DNA of 26,267 nt from a bacterium (GCA_021839365.1 JAKCBB010000001.1:1-26267); one strand, 5' to 3'. Shown: positions 7,255 to 15,183, counted from the stretch's first letter. Notes: a model not told the origin generated them from the sequence alone. Numbers and translations: made by a program.

Positions 7255-9393
7255 ATGTTCAGCGAAATACAAAAAAGAGACGGGAGGGTTGTGAAATTCG
7301 ATCCCGAAAAGATAACGATCGCAATCAAAAAGGCAGGGGCGGCAACCGGAGAATTTGATGAAAGCGCGGCTAAAAAACTTTCATTGCGCGCGGTTAATCT
7401 AGCGGGGCAGATGATCAAAGAAAAAACTCCGACTGTCGAGCAGATACAGGACGTAGTCGAAGACGTTTTGATCTCCTCTCCGTACCACGCGACCGCCAAA
7501 GCTTATATCATCTACCGCGAGCAGCATAACGCGATGCGCGAGATCGCCGACCGCGCTAATGTCAGCTTGGTTGATAATTATCTGAAACAACTGGACTGGC
7601 AGGTAAATGAAAACAGCAATATGGCTTTTTCGTTGCAGGGGCTGAATAACTACATCTCCTCGGAAATAAGCAAGACATACTGGCTGAACAAGATTTACAG
7701 CAAAGAGGTGCGCACCGCGCATCTCAACGGAGATTTTCACATACACGATCTTAATCTTGTAGCGGTTTATTGCGTCGGTTGGGATCTGGCCGATTTGCTG
7801 GTTGAAGGCTTCCACGGCGTACCGGGAAAAATAGAAAGCAAGCCGGCTAAGCACCTGAAAACCGCGCTCGGCCAGGTTGTTAATTTCTTTTATACCCTGC
7901 AGGGGGAGGCGGCCGGAGCCCAGGCTTTTTCTAACTTCGATACGTTTCTCGCGCCGTTTATAAGATATGACAGCTTAAACTACGCGGAGGTTAAACAGGC
8001 TCTGCAGGAATTTTTGTTCAACGTTAACGTCCCGACAAGAGTCGGCTTTCAGACTCCGTTTACTAATATCACCATGGATCTTGTCCCGCCGAAGAACATA
8101 GCGAACCAAAACGTGATAATAGGCGGAGTGCCGCAGAAGGAAACTTACAAAGAGTTCCAGAAGGAAATGGATTTATTTAATAAGGCATTCTTGGAGGTAA
8201 TGCTTGAAGGAGACGCTAAAGGAAGAGTTTTTACCTTTCCGATACCGACTTACAACTTAACCAAGGATTTCAACTGGGATAATCCTAATCTGGAATTGTT
8301 GTGGAAAATGACGGCGAAGTACGGTATTCCCTACTTCAGCAACTTTGTTAATTCAGACATGAGTCCTGAGGATGCGAGATCGATGTGCTGCCGGCTCAGA
8401 CTAGATACTAAACAACTCGAAAAACGCGGCGGAGGGCTGTTTGGTTCCCATCCCCTTACCGGTTCGATCGGCGTAGTGACCATAAACATAGGAAGACTCG
8501 GATACCTGGCTAAGGATGAGAATGATTTTTTAAGCAAACTGGAACGGCTTATGGAAACGGCCAAGGAAAGCCTGGAGGTTAAAAGAAAGGTTCTTGAAAG
8601 ACTTACCGATAGCGGCCTTTATCCGTATACCAGGTTTTATTTGCGCGGAATGAAGGAGCAGTTTGATGAGTATTGGGAAAACCACTATTCCACGATCGGG
8701 ATTATCGGAATGAATGAAGCGTGCGTTAATTTGCTTGGCAAAGACATAACCGGCAAGGAGTCTCTGGCGTTCGCCGGCCGGGTTATGGATAAAATGAGAA
8801 ATGAGCTTCTGCGGTTTCAGAAAGAAACCGGCAACAGATACAATCTTGAAGCCACTCCGGGAGAAGGTGCGACTTACAGGCTGGCTAGGTTGGACAAAGA
8901 AAAATATCCGGAGGCGGCATGCGCCAATGAATCCGGATGGCGTGCCGGCGCGGAACCGTTTTACACCAATTCCTCGCATCTTCCCGTGGGATTTACCGAT
9001 GATATTTTCGAGATGCTTGATTTACAGGACGAACTTCAAACGAAATATACCGGCGGAACGGTCGTACATCTTTTCGTAAAAGAAGAGATAAACGATCCGG
9101 ACGTGGTTAAAAATATTGTTAAGAAAGTTTGCGATAATTATCGTCTCCCCTACTTCACGCTAACACCGACCTTTAGCGTTTGCCCGAACGACGGGTATCT
9201 CCCGGGAGAGCAGAAAATCTGTTCAAAGTGCGGTGCGACTACCGAAATTTATTCGCGCATTGTAGGGTATCTGCGCCCGGTATCTCAATGGAATCTAGGA
9301 AAAAAAGAGGAGTTCAAACAAAGAAAAACATACAATATCGAAAAGGTAAACGCCCCAGCATGTATATCGGAGGTCTCGAGCGGTGCTCGCTAA
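7255..9393 (+). CDS. nrdD: Anaerobic (class III) ribonucleoside-triphosphate reductase
   Basis: This glycyl-radical enzyme reduces ribonucleotides to deoxyribonucleotides without oxygen. The 712-residue chain begins with an ATP-cone (about 2-95), the allosteric activity site. The barrel carries FHIHDL (161-166), Cys173 in VYCVGWDL, the Cys378-Cys379 pair in RSMCCRLRLD, and NEACVNLLG (Cys490). The C-terminus has the structural zinc region and the radical loop RIVGYLRPV, with Gly671 as the radical site, followed by WNLGKKEEF. In the zinc region the first pair reads C-P-N-D (643-646) instead of the usual C-x2-C or C-x2-H, while C656-x2-C659 is intact. It lies 5 nt behind the reductase gene without a clear SD site and overlaps nrdG by 34 nt. 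Confidence 0.96.
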   Translation: MFSEIQKRDGRVVKFDPEKITIAIKKAGAATGEFDESAAKKLSLRAVNLAGQMIKEKTPTVEQIQDVVEDVLISSPYHATAKAYIIYREQHNAMREIADRANVSLVDNYLKQLDWQVNENSNMAFSLQGLNNYISSEISKTYWLNKIYSKEVRTAHLNGDFHIHDLNLVAVYCVGWDLADLLVEGFHGVPGKIESKPAKHLKTALGQVVNFFYTLQGEAAGAQAFSNFDTFLAPFIRYDSLNYAEVKQALQEFLFNVNVPTRVGFQTPFTNITMDLVPPKNIANQNVIIGGVPQKETYKEFQKEMDLFNKAFLEVMLEGDAKGRVFTFPIPTYNLTKDFNWDNPNLELLWKMTAKYGIPYFSNFVNSDMSPEDARSMCCRLRLDTKQLEKRGGGLFGSHPLTGSIGVVTINIGRLGYLAKDENDFLSKLERLMETAKESLEVKRKVLERLTDSGLYPYTRFYLRGMKEQFDEYWENHYSTIGIIGMNEACVNLLGKDITGKESLAFAGRVMDKMRNELLRFQKETGNRYNLEATPGEGATYRLARLDKEKYPEAACANESGWRAGAEPFYTNSSHLPVGFTDDIFEMLDLQDELQTKYTGGTVVHLFVKEEINDPDVVKNIVKKVCDNYRLPYFTLTPTFSVCPNDGYLPGEQKICSKCGATTEIYSRIVGYLRPVSQWNLGKKEEFKQRKTYNIEKVNAPACISEVSSGAR

Positions 9394-10055
9394 TCGATTT
9401 TCCCGGAAATATTGCAGCCGTGGTTTTTACTCAAGGTTGTAACTTCCGTTGCGGATATTGCCACAACCCGGAACTTGTTTATCCGAGTCTTTTTAAGCCG
9501 TCTTTTCCGGAAGAGGAGGTGTTTGGATTTTTGGAAAGCAGGAAGGGCAAGCTGGATGGCCTCGTAATAACAGGCGGGGAACCGACGATGCACGAAGACC
9601 TGCCGGACTTTATGGGCAAAGTTAAAGATATGGGATTTAAGGTAAAACTGGACAGCAACGGAACCAACCCCGACATGTTAGAGAAGATAATTAACGCGGG
9701 TTTAGCCGATTACATAGCTATGGATATAAAGGGGCCGATGCACGCTTACGAGAACGTGGTTTGTGCGGCAATAGTCCCGGAAAATATCGAGCGAAGCATA
9801 AAACTCATTATGGGAGCGAAGGATTACGAGTTCCGGACAACCATAGTCAAGTCCCAGCTGCCCAAGGATTATTTTCCTGGAATCGGCGAGCTTATCCGCG
9901 GCGCCAAGCTGTATGCGCTTCAAAAGTTCCTTCCGCCGCCGTCAATGCAGATAAACAACCTATCCTTCTTAAAAGAAAAAAGCTATAGCGACGAGGAATT
10001 GCAGGAAATTAAAGCCGTAATGAAAGATTACGTTAAAGAATGCATCATAAGGTGA
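9360..10055 (+). CDS. nrdG: Anaerobic ribonucleotide reductase activase, radical SAM (NrdG2-type)
   Basis: This protein uses a [4Fe-4S] cluster and S-adenosylmethionine to create the glycyl radical on NrdD. From ATG 9360 it has 231 residues. The start fits the family, which opens with a GGLERCSLIDFPG-type motif. The open frame extends upstream to 9180, but that part only shadows nrdD. The radical-SAM motif C-x3-C-x2-C is Cys27, Cys31, Cys34 (GCNFRCGYCHNPEL); the SAM-binding GGEP is 72-75; DSNG (98-101) and MDIKGP (121-126) are later barrel strands. The length and GGLERCSLIDFPG match the TIGR02495-like branch better than short E. coli NrdG. The start lies 34 nt inside nrdD, so translation is probably coupled. 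It is the last gene of the Fe-S/NrdDG operon. Confidence 0.94.
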   Translation: MYIGGLERCSLIDFPGNIAAVVFTQGCNFRCGYCHNPELVYPSLFKPSFPEEEVFGFLESRKGKLDGLVITGGEPTMHEDLPDFMGKVKDMGFKVKLDSNGTNPDMLEKIINAGLADYIAMDIKGPMHAYENVVCAAIVPENIERSIKLIMGAKDYEFRTTIVKSQLPKDYFPGIGELIRGAKLYALQKFLPPPSMQINNLSFLKEKSYSDEELQEIKAVMKDYVKECIIR

Positions 10056-10078
10056 TATAGTTTAGACACAGTTACGCA

Positions 10079-10087
10079 TGTTATAAT
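10079..10087 (+). promoter_or_regulatory. Extended -10 promoter of the glycosyltransferase gene
   Basis: TG-T-TATAAT, a perfect extended -10, ends 9 nt before ATG 10097, so the transcript should start at or within a few bases of the start codon. No SD is present. Confidence 0.6.
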
Positions 10088-10096
10088 AAAAACAAC

Positions 10097-11431
10097 ATGC
10101 GCGAGAAAAAACACGGCCTTAAACGACGTACGTTTTATGCTATACGTTCTCTGTTAAGACGTATTTATCGCAAAGAAACGGAGAGCGGCAACTTATCCGA
10201 TAAGCCGGAGAGTAATAAAGGCGGAATAAAAGTCGCTTTTATTCATAACGAAAAACGTATTCATACAGGAATGCATACCGGAGCGGCCCAGATCAACCGG
10301 CTTATGGCCGAGGCGCTGGCTAAACGCGGCGTCAAGGTGCGTAACTTTTATCCCACCATCCAGCTTTTAGATGCGCCTGTCCATTTGAAAGGAGTCTCTA
10401 ACGTGCTGTTTTTTTACTCCCTGCTTGAGAAAAAGGACGCGATATTAAAATATGACATTATCCAGGGAACGACCTATACCCCGCTTCCTTTCCTGTCGTT
10501 CAATACGCCGGTTATATGCCATTTCGGATCGACTACGCGCGGTTTTGTGGATAATGTTCCGCCAACCAAAGCTCTTCCTTGGCGTGAAAGAGGGGTGTAC
10601 AGAGAACTCCTTAAACTCAACATAATTCCCGAACTGGATTTAAAAACTTCCCGCCCTATTGAAGACGTTGCGGATATAGAAACGCTTGCGGCTTCGCGCG
10701 CTACTGCGTGCATTGCCACATCCAACAGGGTAAAAGAAGAGCTGGTGATGATGGACATACCTCCGAAAAATATACGAGTCATACACAATGCAATAGAGGA
10801 CTACTGGTTTGAACCCCGGCAAAGGGAAGATGTTTCCAAATCGCCGCATTTGGTCTTTTTGGGCCGTTTGGGAGGAGACGTGTTCACTCTTAAGCTCAAA
10901 GGCTTGGATAGGATGGTAAATATTTATCGGAGTTTTCCCGATGTCCCCAAGACTACGATTTGTATGACCAATAACCAGAAGCTTAAAGAGTGGCTTAGAG
11001 TTTCTTTCCCCGATCACCATATGTATGTCAATATGAGGAAAGATTTTATACCCGGCGCGCTGGCCCCGCTATACGGAAGCATACTGCTTTTAGTTTCCAG
11101 ATATGAGGGATTTTCCTTAAGCTTGGTTGAAGGCATGTCCCAGGGGCTTGTCCCCGTTTCTTTTCCCGTAGGGGTCGCTCCGGAGATAATAGAAAACGGA
11201 AAAAACGGATTTATCGTTTCCAACGAAAAAGAAGCCGTAGAAAAAATAAGGGAATTATTAACTAATAATGAAAAGAGGTTGTTAATGGCCGAAGAGGCCA
11301 AAAAAACTGCCGAACAATTTACTAGCATGCGCATATCCAAAGATTTGTTCCGTTTGTATTACGAGGTTAAATCCGAACGTAAAAGCGCCGGTAAAGAAAA
11401 TAATAAAAAGGAATTGGTGTTCCGTCTCTAG
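10097..11431 (+). CDS. Glycosyltransferase family 4 (GT-B fold)
   Basis: This protein transfers a sugar from a nucleotide-sugar donor to an envelope or exopolysaccharide acceptor. The 444-residue chain has a basic N-terminal tail (about 1-40) likely to touch the membrane surface. The acceptor domain begins at KVAFIHNEKRIHTGMHTGAA. The donor domain has LVFLGRL (252-258), SRYEGFSLSLVEG with the E-x7-E pair Glu337/Glu345, and PVGVAPEIIENGKNGFIV, all typical of GT4 retaining enzymes. No membrane helix is present. The substrate cannot be assigned. It has its own extended -10 promoter 42 nt after nrdG and stands alone, not inside a polysaccharide cluster. It converges on the deformylase gene across 97 nt with no strong terminator. 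Confidence 0.88.
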   Translation: MREKKHGLKRRTFYAIRSLLRRIYRKETESGNLSDKPESNKGGIKVAFIHNEKRIHTGMHTGAAQINRLMAEALAKRGVKVRNFYPTIQLLDAPVHLKGVSNVLFFYSLLEKKDAILKYDIIQGTTYTPLPFLSFNTPVICHFGSTTRGFVDNVPPTKALPWRERGVYRELLKLNIIPELDLKTSRPIEDVADIETLAASRATACIATSNRVKEELVMMDIPPKNIRVIHNAIEDYWFEPRQREDVSKSPHLVFLGRLGGDVFTLKLKGLDRMVNIYRSFPDVPKTTICMTNNQKLKEWLRVSFPDHHMYVNMRKDFIPGALAPLYGSILLLVSRYEGFSLSLVEGMSQGLVPVSFPVGVAPEIIENGKNGFIVSNEKEAVEKIRELLTNNEKRLLMAEEAKKTAEQFTSMRISKDLFRLYYEVKSERKSAGKENNKKELVFRL

Positions 11432-11528
11432 GGTCAGTCAGGCCTGTTCCGCTACGCAAAGAATCGCGCAGATACATTTATGTGAGATAATTGCAAAGCT
11501 TCTTTTCTTTGGCTAAAATTTTCACCAT

Positions 11529-11972
11529 TTATTTAGATTTCTTGCTAACATGTTTTTGATACCATGCTTCGCTTACTACAGCGCCTTTCACTACCTGGCC
11601 GTTCCTGCAGGCAACGCGTTCCCCGCAAACTATTCCGTTTAAGTGATCTATTTCGTGCTGGAAAACCCTTGCCTCCCATCCTTTAACGATTTTACGTACG
11701 TGTTCTCTGTCTTTTCCGACGTATGAAACCTCTATGTCCTTAGGCCTTTCTATCCAAAACCTAACACCGCTACAACTTAAACACCCCTCCCATCCGCCGA
11801 CTTTATCCTTCGAGTATTTCAATATCCTGGGATTTATCAGAACGGTCGGAGGGACGGGTTTGCTTTTTTTATTCTTGCTATTCGGAGGAATTTCGATGAC
11901 CGCAAGCCTTGAGTCGATGCCTATTTGATTTGCAGCTAGGCCGACACCCACGCCGTCTATGAGGCGGAACAT
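11529..11972 (-). CDS. def: Peptide deformylase, N-terminus missing
   Basis: This metalloenzyme removes the formyl group from new proteins. All three catalytic motifs are present in 147 residues: GVGLAANQIG (9-18), EGCLS with metal ligand Cys64 (62-66), and QHEIDHLNG with His106, Glu107 and His110. Normal deformylases carry about 25 more residues before motif I. Upstream of ATG 11972 the same frame still reads like the family (FKKLIKRM immediately before the ATG), then meets TAA at 12029-12027. Past that stop it reads DYNPIRL, close to the usual Y-x-N-P-x-L-R start. So either a nonsense mutation has removed the N-terminus, or an unusual start is used. The family assignment is sure; whether the protein is active is not. 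The lost region overlaps the divergent helicase promoter. Confidence 0.87.
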   Translation of the reverse strand: MFRLIDGVGVGLAANQIGIDSRLAVIEIPPNSKNKKSKPVPPTVLINPRILKYSKDKVGGWEGCLSCSGVRFWIERPKDIEVSYVGKDREHVRKIVKGWEARVFQHEIDHLNGIVCGERVACRNGQVVKGAVVSEAWYQKHVSKKSK

Positions 11973-12020
11973 CCTTTTTATCAGTTTTTTAAACAGCGGA
12001 ATCCAAAATCTGACTCTGCT

Positions 12021-12049
12021 TTTACATTAAAGCCGAATAGGGTTATAGT
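12021..12049 (+). promoter_or_regulatory. Promoter of the DEAD-box helicase gene
   Basis: TTTACA (12021-12026), 17 nt, TATAGT (12044-12049). The expected start near 12056 gives a leader of about 28 nt without an SD. The -35 box overlaps the in-frame TAA found upstream of the deformylase gene on the other strand. Confidence 0.6.
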
Positions 12050-12083
12050 CGGAGTGTGCGCCAATCTATGCAAGTACTCGTAA

Positions 12084-13382
12084 ATGCCTAATCTATCAAC
12101 TTTTTACGGCCTCGGAATCGCGCCGGCTATCCTAAATATTCTGGATAAACTTGATTTTAAAGTCCCGACGCCCATTCAGGAAAAATCAATCCCGTCTCTT
12201 ATGGAAGGCAAGGATCTTGTCGGACTGGCTCAAACCGGAACCGGGAAGACGCTTGCTTTCGGCATTCCGACGATTCAGGCGGCCTTGTCTGGCAAGCGCG
12301 GACTTATAATCCTTCCGACCCGCGAATTGGCCGTCCAAGTCGAGGAAACTCTGTCCAAGATCGGATCTTCCCTGGGCGTGCGGACAGCTCTTCTTGTCGG
12401 AGGAGACTCTATGTCGCGCCAGTTGCAATCCCTTCGCCGGAATCCGATGATTGTAATCGGCACCCCTGGAAGGATAATCGATCACCTGAAGCGCAAAACT
12501 ATTGATTTCGCCTCGACCGGTATCCTTGTCGTCGACGAAGCCGACCGCCTACTTGACATGGGATTCGCTCCCCAGCTTAAACAAATCCTGTCCGCCGTTT
12601 CCAACAAGCGGCAGACGATGCTTTTTTCGGCGACGATGCCGCAGGAAATCCTTTCCATCGCCAATTCCTACATGCACCTTCCTGTACGGATTGAAATCGC
12701 ACGTTCGGGAACCGTTACCGAAAACGTGACCCAGGAAATTTTTTTCGTGGAAAAGAGCGACAAGCTTCGTCTGCTCGAAAAACTGCTTTACGAATACAAA
12801 GGATCCGTGCTTGTCTTCTCAAGAACGAAGTTCGGCGCGAAAAAAATAACATCTTCCATTCGCGCTCTGGGGCACACCGCCTCGGAGCTCCATTCCGACC
12901 GATCCCCGGGCCAGAGAAGAGAAGCCCTTGAGGGATTCAAAAATGGCCGGTATAGGATACTCGTGGCCACCGACATCGCCGCTCGCGGAATCGATGTTAG
13001 AAACATCGAGCTTGTTTTGAATTACGATCTGCCAATGAATGCCGAAGATTACGTCCACCGGATAGGCCGGACCGCCCGGGCCGGAGCCAAAGGCCACGCG
13101 ATCTCATTTGCAACGCCAGACCAGAAACGCGACATACGCGACATCGAACGGCTTATAAAGACTGCTCTGCCTTTTTCCAAGCTTCCGGAATTGCCGCCGG
13201 TGCACAGCCTTAGCCGCGAAAAAACGGCTTATCGCGAGTTTACCAGCCCCAAGCCGAGACGCTCGAGGTATTCTTCTCGAGCAAGGCCGGGGTTCAGCCG
13301 AACTAATCGGCGAGGAGTGAGAAATCGCTTCAGCGGTTCAAAACCGCGAAGACGGGGATATAGGGACCGGACGAGTCACTGA
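12084..13382 (+). CDS. DEAD-box ATP-dependent RNA helicase
   Basis: It unwinds RNA duplexes, for example in ribosome assembly, RNA decay or cold adaptation. The 432-residue chain shows the full motif set: Q motif with FKVPTPIQ (25-32), AQTGTGKT (49-56), PTREL (78-82), GG (106-107), TPGR (127-130), DEAD (151-154), SAT (182-184), then in domain 2 VFSRTK, ATDIAARGIDV and HRIGRTARAG. The C-terminal tail (about 370-432) is rich in Arg, Ser and Gly and very basic, as in RhlE-like helicases, and probably holds RNA non-specifically. There is no DbpA-type RNA-recognition domain. Codon use is visibly more G+C-rich than in the next gene. Overall closest to the RhlE group, but I give no symbol. Confidence 0.93.
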   Translation: MPNLSTFYGLGIAPAILNILDKLDFKVPTPIQEKSIPSLMEGKDLVGLAQTGTGKTLAFGIPTIQAALSGKRGLIILPTRELAVQVEETLSKIGSSLGVRTALLVGGDSMSRQLQSLRRNPMIVIGTPGRIIDHLKRKTIDFASTGILVVDEADRLLDMGFAPQLKQILSAVSNKRQTMLFSATMPQEILSIANSYMHLPVRIEIARSGTVTENVTQEIFFVEKSDKLRLLEKLLYEYKGSVLVFSRTKFGAKKITSSIRALGHTASELHSDRSPGQRREALEGFKNGRYRILVATDIAARGIDVRNIELVLNYDLPMNAEDYVHRIGRTARAGAKGHAISFATPDQKRDIRDIERLIKTALPFSKLPELPPVHSLSREKTAYREFTSPKPRRSRYSSRARPGFSRTNRRGVRNRFSGSKPRRRGYRDRTSH

Positions 13383-13430
13383 TAAGCCTATGACCAAAAA
13401 AGAACTCTCCGCTGGCGTGGTACATAAAAC

Positions 13431-13456
13431 GCCCTCGAACTTGTAGGGCTTATTTA
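13431..13456 (+). terminator. Weak terminator-like hairpin after the helicase gene
   Basis: GCCCT (13431-13435) pairs with AGGGC (13445-13449) around a 9-nt loop and is followed by TTATTTA. Only 5 bp, so this is tentative. The rest of the 175-nt gap (13383-13557) shows no gene. Confidence 0.3.
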
Positions 13457-13557
13457 GCTATCAAAACAGAGGACCAAACAACCCGTCTTGGTCAGTTGTT
13501 CAGAGTGGATGAGATACCCCGTAACTCTATAACGATGTATCCAATAATAGCCCGTGT

Positions 13558-14409
13558 TTAACTAGAGGATTCTAGTTCTTTTTTAAGGGCAACTGCAGAT
13601 TTATACAGGTTTTGCCACTCCCCAACATAATTAACAAGTTCGCCGTCTTTTTGAATCCCATCTTTAATCAACTTTAAAGTTTCTTCAAATCTTTGCCTGA
13701 TCGACTCATGGGGGTTATTTAGTGCGTCGCTGATATTCTTGAAATTATCGTCTATAACTACAGCCTTTGGGCTTTTGAGATTGATTTTTTCTTCTTCTAT
13801 CTTTTTATTAGATATATCAATGGCGTTTTGCGCTTCACGGATGGCATCATCCAAAGTTTGATTATTGATGATAAGTTGTTCGAATGAGACGTGGAAAAAT
13901 TTTCCTCCTATAAGACATGAGAAATCCGACCACGAAAAATCGTTAGTGGTCTGCTGAATCGTTTTATTGCCTGTTCTTAATACTCCTTCAGAAATTAGCC
14001 TTGCAAGTTTTGGTGTCTGTTGCGCAGATAGATTCCTGAATTTTTCCAAATCTGTATCAAATGTTTCAATCTTGTCCGCCATTCTCTTTTTGATCCGAGA
14101 ATAGAGATAGATATTGGAACTCCTGATGCTCGCCAACTCAAATGTTGAAATGCCTCTCATGGGGCCTTCTTTTAAATTATCAATTACAAAGCTAAGGCTC
14201 TTGGCGAGAGGATAGAAAATTACCTCGGCAACTTGCCTTTCAAGAATTGTTCTTTCTTTTTTGCGATCCCACCATAAGGCGATAAACGTTGCTATGGCTA
14301 ACAAGAAAGTTCCGATTGCTGTCAGGGCTTCCCAAGATTTTGCATAAATTCCTACACCAATACTAACAACTATTATTATAAAAATTGCTATACCGTAGAT
14401 AACGTTCAT
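13558..14409 (-). CDS. Unknown membrane protein with coiled-coil tail, next to tRNA-Gln
   Basis: I do not recognise this 283-residue protein. Two hydrophobic helices fill about residues 3-22 and 27-46, followed by WWDRKKERTILERQVAEV, so the rest is probably cytosolic. The remainder is mostly helical and charged, with a likely coiled coil near 190-215 (AIREAQNAIDISNKKIEEEK) and another helix-rich stretch to the end. This layout, two helices and a long helical cytosolic tail, is common in small accessory or defence-associated proteins, but no domain is visible. Base composition is clearly A+T-richer than the helicase and FKBP genes beside it. The ATG lies 12 nt past the tRNA 3' end, on the same strand, so it is probably read from the tRNA promoter. 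The position suggests gain by transfer at a tRNA gene; that is inference. Confidence 0.7.
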   Translation of the reverse strand: MNVIYGIAIFIIIVVSIGVGIYAKSWEALTAIGTFLLAIATFIALWWDRKKERTILERQVAEVIFYPLAKSLSFVIDNLKEGPMRGISTFELASIRSSNIYLYSRIKKRMADKIETFDTDLEKFRNLSAQQTPKLARLISEGVLRTGNKTIQQTTNDFSWSDFSCLIGGKFFHVSFEQLIINNQTLDDAIREAQNAIDISNKKIEEEKINLKSPKAVVIDDNFKNISDALNNPHESIRQRFEETLKLIKDGIQKDGELVNYVGEWQNLYKSAVALKKELESSS

Positions 14410-14421
14410 ATTTTATTGCTG

Positions 14422-14492
14422 CTGCCGGACCTGGACTCGAACCAAGATACCATGCTTCAGAGGCATGTGTCCTACCATTAGACGATCCGGCA
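14422..14492 (-). tRNA. tRNA-Gln (anticodon CUG)
   Basis: On the minus strand the cloverleaf is complete. The acceptor stem is TGCCGGA/TCCGGCA with discriminator G, the D arm includes TCTAATGGTAGGACA, the anticodon stem is CATGC/GCATG around loop CTCTGAA (anticodon CTG, reading CAG), and the T arm is CTTGG/CCAGG around TTCGAGT. The length is 71 nt without CCA; the genome continues CAGC, so CCA must be added by an enzyme. U1-A72 is typical of glutamine tRNAs. No CAA-reading tRNA-Gln is in the window. Confidence 0.95.
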
Positions 14493-14503
14493 AAACTAGG
14501 GAG

Positions 14504-14532
14504 ATTTTACCTCTCTATAGACTCTTTTTCAA
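14504..14532 (-). promoter_or_regulatory. Promoter of tRNA-Gln
   Basis: Minus strand TTGAAA (14532-14527), 17 nt, TAAAAT (14509-14504), ending 11 nt before the mature tRNA 5' end. It lies in the short gap after the FKBP stop and probably also drives the unknown gene at 13558-14409. Confidence 0.65.
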
Positions 14533-14545
14533 GCAATTTAAATAA

Positions 14546-15079
14546 TTAGTGCTGTACCGCTAAAAGCTTAATGGTGAAAGTGAGTGTTGAGCCGGCGGGA
14601 ATCAGGCCGTTGCCGACGGATTGATTTCCGTATGCCAAAGCGGGCGGAATTACGAGTTTCCTCTCCCCTCCCACGCGCATTCCGGCAACGCCTTCATCCC
14701 ATCCTCTTATTACCTGGCCTGTTCCTAAAACGAAACTGAACGGTTGTCCGTGCAAAGAAGAAGCGTCAAAGACTTTTCCGGTACCGGCTAACGTCCCTAC
14801 GTAGTCAACGGTGACGGTATCCCCCGCTATCGCTTCAGTGCCAGTCCCGACAGTCATGTCGGTTATTTCAAGTCCGTCGGATAAGGTTGTTTTTTCCATA
14901 GTTGATGTTTGGTTGGCTGTTGTGGTCTGTGTTTTATTGGTTGCGGCAGCAGAAGAGCTGTTGGCGGAACCGGGCGGTACCTGCTGACTCACAACTTTGG
15001 TGTTTAGCGCCATAAAGGCGATGACCGCCACGACTAATACTACGATTATTATCGCGATAGTTATATTTCTTCTGCTCAT
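14546..15079 (-). CDS. Membrane-anchored FKBP-type peptidyl-prolyl isomerase
   Basis: It speeds cis-trans isomerisation of prolyl bonds, here probably outside the membrane. The 177-residue chain has an N-terminal helix (about 7-25, mostly Ile, Val and Ala) after Arg-Arg, a Ser/Thr/Gln/Ala-rich linker (30-62), and an FKBP domain (about 66-177). That domain holds the conserved binding residues: VDYVGTL (Tyr93), VFDAS (Phe104, Asp105), GQVIRGWDEG (Val123, Ile124, Trp127), IPPALAYG (Tyr150), and the final LTFTIKLL strand (Phe168). There is no lipobox Cys, so the helix is an uncleaved anchor or is cut by signal peptidase. No SD is seen. Trigger factor 2 kb away has lost its own FKBP domain, so this may be one of few FKBP activities in the cell. 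Confidence 0.93.
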   Translation of the reverse strand: MSRRNITIAIIIVVLVVAVIAFMALNTKVVSQQVPPGSANSSSAAATNKTQTTTANQTSTMEKTTLSDGLEITDMTVGTGTEAIAGDTVTVDYVGTLAGTGKVFDASSLHGQPFSFVLGTGQVIRGWDEGVAGMRVGGERKLVIPPALAYGNQSVGNGLIPAGSTLTFTIKLLAVQH

Positions 15080-15152
15080 CGGCTTGATCTTAATGAATGT
15101 TTCCAGAGATACGACTTCCGGTATTTTTTAAAGTTTAACAGAAAAAAGACGA

Positions 15153-15183
15153 TTGGCCAAATAAACCAAAGATCGTTATAATT
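15153..15183 (+). promoter_or_regulatory. Possible promoter of the exported two-repeat protein
   Basis: TTGGCC (15153-15158), 19 nt, TATAAT (15178-15183). The -10 box is perfect but the spacer is long. The leader would be about 95 nt and contains a 5-bp hairpin AAGCT/AGCTT (15270-15283) ending 2 nt before the ATG, which may affect initiation. Confidence 0.35.

Noticed and set aside
6683..7854. Long minus-strand ORFs opposite the reductase and nrdD (136 and 151 codons)
   Set aside because: They lie wholly inside confidently assigned genes in another frame and show no motif.
9180..9359. Upstream extension of the nrdG frame
   Set aside because: It overlaps the zinc and glycyl-radical end of nrdD, and the family begins at ATG 9360.
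11432..11528. Terminator between the glycosyltransferase and deformylase genes
   Set aside because: The only pairing (GCAAAG with CTTTGGC) needs a bulge and has no GC-rich core.
13432..13438. CTCGAAC match to the T-arm of tRNA-Gln, as a possible second attachment site for an inserted gene
   Set aside because: Only 7 bases match and the flanks do not; the same sequence is expected by chance.
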